DNA of 64,000 nt. It comes from Platerodrilus igneus (lineage: Eukaryota; Arthropoda; Insecta; Coleoptera; Lycidae). The stretch lies in NCBI GenBank assembly GCA_036346225.1, contig JARFIW010001109.1, forward strand, positions 2,030,501 through 2,094,500, given 5' to 3'. Under the pieces are notes generated by a model. That model ran no database searches. It worked only from the letters and a program-made list of their open reading frames with translations, and was not told the origin of the DNA. This document shows, piece by piece, positions 56,335-64,000 of the stretch. Every line of letters begins with the position of its first letter. The stretch's first letter is position 1. A program made the translations under genes and the position numbers.

Positions 56335-58415
56335 CGAATCTTAGATCCCAACAAAGCCCTAAAACTTTATTAATAGAATCAGGACTGGAATTAGGTAATT
56401 GTATCGTATCTGAAGAATTACCAATTACATTGGCATGTGAACTGGCCCATTTGCCCAGTTCAAATCCACCCAGTTTTAACAAATCAATGAGTTCAGCTTT
56501 AAGAAGTAGAGTATCTTCGATGGAATCTGCTCCTGTCAAAATGTCGTCTACATATGTAGAAGAACTGAGAGCGTACGAAGCTCGTGGAAATTTAGAACCT
56601 TCGTCAACCAATAATTGTTTTAGAACACGAAGGGCAAGGTAAGGACTGCAACATGCACCGAAAATAACGCGTGCGTGTTCTAGCTCCGTTAAAGGTTCAT
56701 TTGGATTAAACCTCCAAAATATGTGCAAGAATTTCCGATCATCAGGGTGTACTAAAATTGATCTGAACATTTGACGAATGTCACACGTAAGGGCCACTTG
56801 TGGAATTCTAAATCTTGTGATAACAAGACCTATATAAGTTTGTAGTTTCGGACCCGGCATTAGAATATCATTAAGGCATTTATTATTACAGTCTTTATCA
56901 GTCGGGTTGAAAACTACACGAATCTGGGTATGTGATGCGAGATTCTTTAAAACCCCGTGATCAGTCATCACATACTGGGATACGTTAACCGCAGGTTCAA
57001 GATGCTTCTGTGATAAATAATCACTAATGTTTTCCGCATACAATTTATGAAAATTTTCATCGCGTTTGAAACGCGCTTCAAGCTTTAAGAACCTATTGAT
57101 TGCATGTTCTCTAGTCGAACCTAGAGCTTGGGAAACATTGTCTTTAAACGGTAATCTGACCATATATTGACCTGTGGCCGTACGCGTGGTACTAGATTTG
57201 AAATGCTCTTCGCAAGCATTCTCTTCCGGGGAGGGCAAAGGTGGAGAATATATTTCTTCGGATTCCCAAAATAAACGTAAAGTTTCATTTAGAGATTGCG
57301 TTTCTACCATATTAGTAAATAAAGCGACGTTCGTAGGTGAATGTATCATTTTAGGTACTTCACCCATGATTACCCATCCAAAAAAAGTAAGAAATGCCGC
57401 GGGCTTGCCTTTCAAGTATGAAGGCTCACTTGGCGTGATATCTAAAACAGCTGACACCCCTAATAGAATATCAACTGGTGCGGATACGTGGAAATCGGGA
57501 TCAGCTAACTTAAGGGAGAAAAATTGTTGTTTTAACTGTATGGGTAACGTAACTGTAGGGAGATTTGTGGTAATCTTTGGTACAACTACAGCTTCACAAT
57601 TTAAATAAAAATTGCTGTCGTATAAGGAGCCAATTTTACAGTCGACTAGACCCTGAACTTTTGTTAAATGCGACTGTCCTACACCACGTATTTCAAATGG
57701 GCACTTTCTTCGTTTGAGGCCTAACCTATCAGCTAAATCGATAGTGATAAAATTCGAATGCGATCCTGTATCTAAGATTAGGCGACAGCGCTGCCAACTA
57801 CCATCAGTCGAGAGTACTTGTACTTGTGCTGTGGCTAAGAGCGCAACTGGTCCGTTTTCGACAGCGCAAGAATGTACAAACTTTACTGGCATAGAAACCT
57901 TTTCTATTACATTGGTATTGGCAACAATCTGTACAACGGCGCCTGTACATAAAGGCGTAGTATTAGAGGGGCTCTGTACAGGGCTAGGATTATCGAAATG
58001 TAGTAAAGAATTGTGCTTTTTACTACCGCAATGTAGACATCGAAATTTGGATTGACAAGAAGAAAGCGGATGCGGATTTAAACAAGCAAAACATCTACGG
58101 TTATTCTTGACTAATTCATGTCTATCTTTTGGTGACAATGCTAATAGTTTCAGGCATCTATTAAATTTATGCGCTTGATTGCATGCCGGACAAGAAACGG
58201 AAGCCACTGTGTGTACAGTAGGACCCTTAGACGCGACTCCTTGCGAAGTCATAGAAATGCGTTTGTTACCAGCATTATTGTAGCGATCTCCAGATTTATT
58301 TGCGGCACATGACGTTGGTATGCTCTTTGAAGCAGAGGTACTACCAACTAACGCTGAATTGGAGCATTTATTACGTAAAAACCTTATAAAATTTTTAAAC
58401 GTAGGATATTCGTGT
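56252..58415 (-). CDS. BEL/Pao zinc knuckles, protease and reverse transcriptase
   Basis: The frame is open from about 58415 (first ATG 58252, 666 codons). Residues 18-85 carry three Cys/His clusters (C-P-A-C, C-F-A-C, C-L-H-C). The aspartic protease motif L-D-T-G-S-H-S-N-F-I is near residue 160. The RT follows, with Q-V-A-L-T-C-D-I-R-Q-M-F and the active site S-T-Y-V-D-D-I near residue 570. The end is lost by a one-base shift near 56300. Confidence 0.9.
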
Positions 58416-58494
58416 TCTAAGTAATGCTCTTTTCAAATTCTTGTTTTGTTTTGGAATCTAACAATCCAAGAGAAAATGTAAAATATATAATCGG

Positions 58495-59136
58495 CTAAAT
58501 CGGAAGTTTCATATCGGTTAATGCTGTAACATTAGCTTGCAGTGTTTCGCACAAATCATTAAGAGCTTGAAAAGAATCTGTCCTCAGTTGAGACAGTGTA
58601 AAGATTTTACATAGATAATGATGAGCAATTAAGCGTTTATTTGTGTAGCGTTGGACCAGCAGGTCGTACACTACCGAATAATTTTCTGGTGAAAACCGCA
58701 CGCTTTGTGCTAACTTTAAAGCGGAATTCTCCAGGTAGGATAGCAAGTATGAAAACTTTTCGATGTCACTCAACGTATTGTTTTTGTGAATCAAGGTGTC
58801 GTACAAAGATCTAAATGCGTCAAATTTTTCAGGATTACCTTCGAACTTATACAATTTTAATTCAGGTAGGCGAACATTCGAATCGCTGTTCGATGTTGTA
58901 CTACCGTTAGAACTAACGTTCGTGGTTGTGGTGTATCGACCAGCAACGCTTAAAATCTCGAAGTATAACCCGTCAAAACTGGATTCTAATGATACTGTAT
59001 CTGTTCTAAAATTTGCATGTACATTCGATAAATCCGACAATGCATCTAAAGTTTGTAGAAATTCATCTCTAACTGGCATTAAATAGCCAACACGACTTTT
59101 AAAATGATCTAATTTAGAAGGTAAATCTTTGATCAA
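58495..59136 (-). pseudogene. BEL/Pao gag N-terminal part
   Basis: 213 codons matching the conserved BEL/Pao gag domain: L-P-E-L-K-L-Y-K-F-E-G-N-P-E-K-F, then F-S-Y-L-L-S-Y-L and L-V-Q-R-Y. It ends at a TAG. The gag text continues in two other short frames to about 58415 (S-L-G-L-L-D-S-K-T-K-Q-E-F-E), so there are one or two shifts here. Confidence 0.85.
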
Positions 59137-59489
59137 ATCAAAACAGTCCTGTAATCGCCTAAATATAGTAACCTTTCTTTACGATTGTGTAATCTCTTAA
59201 ATTCAGCAATACTTTGCTGATCGGGTTCCATATTAAAGCTGATAACCAGAGTTGAATGAAATTATCGCTAAATAATTTATTATTTACAATAACAATAACG
59301 CGAGCCGTAATTTATAATTTCGAAGAATGAACCTGGCAACAATCACAATTGCGATAAGGTGAACTATATTATTTTTCAAGTTCAAGAACAAACTTTGAGC
59401 TTTGATTAGAATTATGCACATGTATCAATGCAATTAGTGATATTGAATATAATAGTATTTTATCTCTACACAAAATTTACATATGGATT

Positions 59490-59507
59490 CGTTCTCAGAA
59501 GTGACCA
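59490..59507 (-). other. Candidate primer-binding site of the BEL/Pao element
   Basis: The minus strand reads TGGTCACTTCTGAGAACG, starting ten bases inside the 5' LTR. TGG and the position fit a tRNA 3' end complement; the tRNA was not identified. Confidence 0.5.
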
Positions 59508-59517
59508 CAAATGTTTA

Positions 59518-59931
59518 TGTTGGAGAAACAATGGGACAATTTACACTAAGCGTGAAACCCCAGATTATTTCCTTAGAGCAAGTGGACTGTGACTTGAGGG
59601 TAGTGTTGCGATAAAATACTCTTAGCGGTAAATCAAACAATGATCATGCACTTACCTTAATGTTCATACTGTTGGCTCCTACGGAAGTGGTTAACAGCAT
59701 TCAAACCAGAACAAATCTCCGCTGACGGATTATGTAGAAGCGCAGTAGCACACACATTCACCAAAAAATGTATATTGTTTTAATACATGACCGCACGGGC
59801 CGAATGCTTCGAAACGAGTGTACAAAACCAGTGCTAGATAAGACCGCCTGGTTTATCGCAAAACAAAACCTTGACTGTTTAAAATAAATAACATTGAAAT
59901 GAAGAGTGGCGTTCTAACCCAATTTTGAACA
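59518..59931 (-). repeat. 5' LTR of the BEL/Pao element
   Basis: Partner of 53416-53829. The right flank GTAAT matches the left flank of the element exactly. Confidence 0.95.
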
Positions 59932-60189
59932 GTAATCATTACATTTGATGCATTTTGTGATGAGCATTTGAATTTCATTTGAACGTTTATTATTAACTAA
60001 CTTTTTGACTTTTAAGTTTATGGGTATTGGACTTATATAGACGGACGAGGTATATTTATAAGCACTCAATATACCAAATTAAGCTGTTTTTATTTATTTA
60101 TGATGTAAAGGACAAATTTGATCTGCACTATATGCTTCAGCTAACTAACGTTTGATGAGGATTATTACTATATAGGTCAAAAAACATAA

Positions 60190-60500
60190 GGAAACGGCTA
60201 TTTTTATTTAAAATATTTTTTTCCTATATTTACAATATTTTTAAAATCTTTAGAGGTAGCTCTTTCAAATGAGACTTCACACCAGATATTTATTAGAACT
60301 TTTTTCTTTTGACCAAATTAACTCTCCACCTTAACTTAAAATAATTGCTTTTCAAATAGTTGACTATCAATATAATACCAGTGTGCCAAATTTCTATGTC
60401 GCATATGTTTTGAGAAACACCTCAGCGACAGACAGGTGGACGCACACGAGAGTGATCTTATAAGGGTTCCGTTTTTCCTTTTAAGGTACGAAACCCTAAA
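60190..60500 (-). mobile_element. Non-coding repeat with GGGTTCCGT end (copy 2)
   Basis: In reverse orientation this matches the first 320 bases of the element at 36332: the GGGTTYCGTACC end at about 60497, the TGTCTGTCGCTGAGG block, AATTTGGCACA and the GGTCAAAAGAAAAA block. Confidence 0.65.
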
Positions 60501-62252
60501 AAGTAGTCATAAAGGGCGGATTTGAGTATTTCTTCAAACCTTTTAAATACCTTAAAAATACGATTACAACGAAAATTGATCCATACTTCGAGCAAACGCT
60601 AGCATCTATTCAAACTAATTTACAGAATGCATTTCACATGCATACAGCAGCGGACCTTAGGTCCACTACACACAACTTTTTTTATCTACTCCTATTAAGT
60701 TACATAGCAATTATTCAACTACTTTTGAGCAGTTTATAGTATACAAAAACAAACAGCGTGAGTTATTTCAAATAACTCTCTGCAAAGCAGTGATTTAGGA
60801 TAATTCTCCAATAATAGCTAAGTATCAAAAATAATTTTATAAAAATAGCCATGCACTGACATTGATGTAATGTCATATTTCAGTGAACTGTCAAATCTTA
60901 TTAACTAAATGTATTTATTAAAACTTGTTATTGTGATGATTATAGTCATAGATAAAGTATAGTATTCAACATACGGTAATGGCAATAACTCGCTTGATGA
61001 ATTAGGGCACTCGCCTATCGGCTCGTGCCGCAAACTTCATCTGCGTTAGTTACTGGCTTCATTAATAATTCGTCAGTTTGCTGCTAGAAATCATTGAATT
61101 CTGAAATACTCAGCTTACTCGATAGTATGCAGTTATAAACAATAAAGTTATTTTTCAGCCAAATGTTAGTTAATGATTTCTGGCAGCAAACCGACGATAT
61201 ACTATTATTGGATACATGTCAACTATCAAAAATAGCAGCACGTGCAAGTAAGAGATCCACTGTAGCTAACAATAATTCAGTTATCGCAAATCAATTTTTG
61301 AATGCTCACAAGCATCATCAGTGAAACACTATTCAAAATATTTTGAGTTTTTAGCAGTGAAAACAAAAGTTGCAATAATTGCGTTTTTTACAATATCCCG
61401 ATTTAAATTGTAGTGGATTGGACCTTTTAAGCATGTAGTTCCTGATAAAGACATTTGTAAACAATAAACAAAGCTCTTAAGAAAGTAATTCTGAAGTAAA
61501 TAATTCATCAGAAAATGAATATTCTAAGCGTTATTGTATCATAAAAATTACAATTTGGGTTGGGAAATAATTTTGGCTCATACTGTTTTTATCAAATTAA
61601 AGTTTCTGAAAATCAGTAAATAAATTATTACATAAAATGAAAGAAAATATTAGGAATCCCCACAAAAAATTTTGACATATTGTCTCAAGATTCTTTATGA
61701 GCTGGAATTATGAGACTTTCCTATTCTACTTTTTGATTTCCTATAATAACCTGAGCTTAGAATTACAAAATTCCTTATTTTTGAGAATAGGTAACATGGA
61801 CAGATTTTTTGAAGTAGTCATGAACCTTGCTTGTAAAAAATATGGAATGTGTTAAATTATATACAACAAAGGACTTCCACAATTTATTTTTTTCTATATC
61901 GTCTGCCCGAGGCTAAATACCTATTATGTGCCATAATTTCTATTGGTCAATTGTAAGGTTATTGGCACGAGCATGTGATAAAGCCTTAACAAATTTGCTG
62001 TATTTTCCCTTTAGAATTAAATTAACTCTTTTTATCCAAAAATGTATTACAACCTTAAACAAAATTGTATGAAAGTTTTATGCAAGTCTGGATGTTGGAT
62101 GCAATTTAAAGTGTTATCTAAATTAAATTCCTGCAAAATATAATTCTGAAGAAGTACTCCCAAATTGTTTCTTTCACATAACCTAGGTATTATGTACATC
62201 AACTTAGGGACTATTTGTGATACCAGTAAATTTAAGAAACCACTGGGAACAG
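60501..62252. other. Non-coding stretch with one hairpin
   Basis: An inverted repeat of 24 bp with about two mismatches (61069-61092 and 61172-61195, CAGTTTGCTGC...GCAGCAAACYG) encloses about 80 bases. Just upstream, CACTCGCCTATCGGCTCGTGCCG is a GC-rich outlier. No gene. Confidence 0.4.
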
Positions 62253-62742
62253 TTAATCGACTTGCATTATATTGGGATGCACAATGAAATCAGTGTCGCT
62301 AAGCATGTTAGTTTGTGCCGCAATAAGTTTTTGGCAATCATTGTATTTTGGTACATATTGTACTAGCGTTTTTGCAATATATCCTGATATATACCTTAAT
62401 GTACACCTGCCTATTTTTGTCGACATCCGATTAAGATTGGGTATATTTATTTCGTTATTTATTGGTAAACATTCAAAGTCACCGCTAGGCAATAACAATG
62501 AACTAATATCATTTATTGACTCGCATGAATAATCTTCCTCACAATTAGCACTGGGTGAATGTGCGGAAGTGAAATTATTAATAATTAATGTTTTGTAAGA
62601 AGATTCAAAATGACTGAAATTTGGATTTGTGTTGCGCACCGTGACTGCGAATGCTTGCAAAAAAATTCTCGACACAATCTTGATTTAATGTTCGTGGTAA
62701 AAAGTAAGTAAAGCCTTTGTTCAACAACAAATGTTTGACACT
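62253..62742 (-). pseudogene. P-element/THAP9-like transposase, C-terminal remnant
   Basis: The frame 62675-62253 (140 codons) carries L-R-Y-I-S-G-Y-I-A-K-T-L and an isolated Cys, in the manner of the last domain of P/THAP9 transposases. Upstream, across a one-base shift near 62640, the other frame reads F-L-P-R-T-L-N-Q-D-C-V-E-N-F-F-A-S-I-R, the counterpart of the family S-Q-D-x-L-E-x-F-F-x-x-I-R-S-R-G motif. Coding continues to about 62742, where a non-LTR element interrupts it. Confidence 0.75.
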
Positions 62743-64000
62743 GATTGATTGATTGATTAACTTGGGAAGGGTGACTTAAAGCCACGCGCACTTAGGCCTC
62801 CTGGTGGGCCCATTGTGCTGCCTTCCTTGCCCTAGGTTGGTCCTTCATTGCTCAACCACCCGACCTTGCAGGTGAATTTGAGGATGTCGGACCAGGGGGT
62901 GTCTCGAATTCCGGCCTTCTCGGGCCAAAAGTCCCCAGCATGGATCCTCGAAGTCGGGCGAGTACCGGACAGGTGCACAGAATGTGTTCCGCCGTCTCAT
63001 CCTCCTGTTGACAACCGCGACAGGTGGGGTTGTCTGACAGACCCATCCTGTGCAGGTGCTTCCTTAAAGTGCAATGCCCGGACAGAATACCTACTAGTAG
63101 CCGTAGTTTCTGTCTTGGCAAGCGTATGACAAATTTTTCTATTTTGGTCATGGGAGACCTTATAAACATTTTTGCCTGCCGGCAGCTTGATGTACAAGCC
63201 CACCTATCCTTGTGACGGCGGTGGGTTATTTGTCTTATCATGGAGAACACCACAGATGGCGCAATAGCAACCGATGGCTCAGGGCCGACAAAACCCCGAG
63301 CCGCTCCCTGCCTCGCCAAAGAATCTGCCTGTTCGTTACCATGTACTCCTGAATGCCCTTTGATCCAAACCAGTTCAAGGGCGTTTGTATCAGAAACGAG
63401 CTCGAGAACACGATGGCATTGGTATACCACCCCCGAGAGAAGCTTCTGCTTGTTTAAGCTCAGAAGAGCTGCTCTACTATCGCTCAAGATGCGTATAGCT
63501 TTGTTCTGGATTCCACGTTCCAGTATGGCGTTAGCGCCGTGCATAATGGCTATGACCTCCGCTTGGAAGACAGTTACCAGCCTGCCCAGCGCAACACTTT
63601 CATGAAGGTCTAGGTCATCGGAGAAAATGCCTGCCCCGGTACCTTCATTTGTTTTGGAGCCATCTGTGTAGATGGAGATCTCCGTTAAGGAGGCGTCCTC
63701 AGTGTTTAGACAAACCCCAAAGCGCCTCCTGGAAATGATTATGGGTGCGATCGAATCAACCACTCCTCCCAAGATAGGTGTGTTCCGCACCGCCTCTCTT
63801 AGTATGTTGTGGTGTCTACCACCGCCTCCCTTATCGATCCATAGACCTTTGAACCGCAGCCTCATTGCCGCTCTCAAGCCACCTCCTCCACATGTAGGTC
63901 CAGCGGAGGAGGCCTAAGATGGCTTCTAAGGCTGCAGTAGGTGTGGAACGCAATGCACCTGTAATGTTTAGACAAGCCACCCTTTGGATATGAGTAAGGT
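62743..64000 (-). mobile_element. Non-LTR retrotransposon, 3' end
   Basis: The minus-strand element has a 3' tail of four-base repeats (AATC)n at 62743-62760, about 90 bases of 3' untranslated sequence, and the end of ORF2. It extends past the right edge of the window. Confidence 0.85.
62852..63877 (-). pseudogene. Non-LTR retrotransposon ORF2: RNase H and C-terminal zinc motif
   Basis: 341 codons. The RNase H domain has Y-T-D-G-S-K at about residue 72, a Glu in F-Q-A-E-V-I-A-I, I-L-S-D-S-R-A-A-L, and W-I-K-G-H-S-G-V-H-G-N-E-x-A-D. A C-terminal cluster C-R-G-C ... H-I-L-C-T-C-P follows, as in Jockey/I/R1-type elements. Upstream to the window edge the coding continues (A-L-R-S-T-P-T-A-A-L-E, then P-L-D-L-H-V-E-E-V-A) in another register after small indels near 63870 and 63905. 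Confidence 0.9.

Larger units (their letters stand above)
53416..59931 (-). mobile_element. BEL/Pao LTR retrotransposon, complete, with 5-bp target duplication
   Basis: LTRs of 414 bp at 53416-53829 and 59518-59931 (TG...CA) differ at two visible bases. The flanking 5 bases are identical (GTAAT at 53411-53415 and 59932-59936), proving insertion ends. On the minus strand the order is primer site, gag, zinc knuckles, protease, RT, RNase H, integrase, polypurine tract. The insertion is recent, but the reading frame is broken in several places. Confidence 0.95.

Noticed and set aside
62848..63917. Plus-strand frames of 60-120 codons at the right end
   Set aside because: Antisense shadows of the RNase H frame of the non-LTR element.
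1..64000. CRISPR arrays, bacterial operons, rRNA genes
   Set aside because: None seen; the regular arrays found have no constant repeat with unique spacers, and the window is clearly eukaryotic.

Overview
This is an AT-rich eukaryotic nuclear window, almost certainly from an insect. It has short 51-61 bp introns beside introns of more than 10 kb, tRNA-derived SINEs, gypsy, BEL/Pao and copia LTR elements, a P/THAP9-type transposase and a serine protease homologue. The order cannot be settled from this sequence alone. Most of the window is transposable-element debris. Only two host-type genes can be supported.

Layout. (1) 1-9286: a young gypsy element (A, 136-7534, minus strand, 524-bp LTRs differing at one base) inserted into the pol gene of an older plus-strand gypsy element (B, 1-135 and 7535-9286). 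Element A carries, fused behind its integrase, a macrodomain of the TARG1/OARD1 type (ADP-ribosyl hydrolase). The macrodomain segment is duplicated: one copy is complete and one is cut short by a nonsense codon. (2) 10.9-13.65 kb: three successive arrays of short hairpins, each with its own conserved loop; in one array the stems differ but stay complementary. A SINE with a 14-bp target duplication sits inside. (3) 14.69-20.40 kb: an old gypsy-like LTR element (C) with a gag containing degenerate 13-residue repeats and no pol. (4) 21.8-51.6 kb: a proposed five-exon gene for a small secreted protein, all introns phase 0, with two introns of 13-16 kb. These hold a decayed gypsy element (D), an inverted SINE pair, MITEs, a G-rich tandem array, a copia remnant and an embedded two-exon gene. 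(5) 41.89-43.36 kb: that embedded gene, a membrane-anchored serine protease homologue that has lost the catalytic Asp and Ser. (6) 53.4-59.9 kb: a complete BEL/Pao element with a perfect 5-bp target duplication and near-identical LTRs but broken reading frames. (7) 62.25-64.0 kb: a P/THAP9-like transposase remnant interrupted by a non-LTR retrotransposon that runs off the window.

The strongest candidate for something unusual is the TARG1-like macrodomain carried by element A, with both catalytic residues retained in the complete copy. The second is the hairpin array at 12.04-13.65 kb, where seven hairpins share a 10-base loop but have different, self-complementary stems. All gene models here come from reading the sequence only; no alignment or database search was run.
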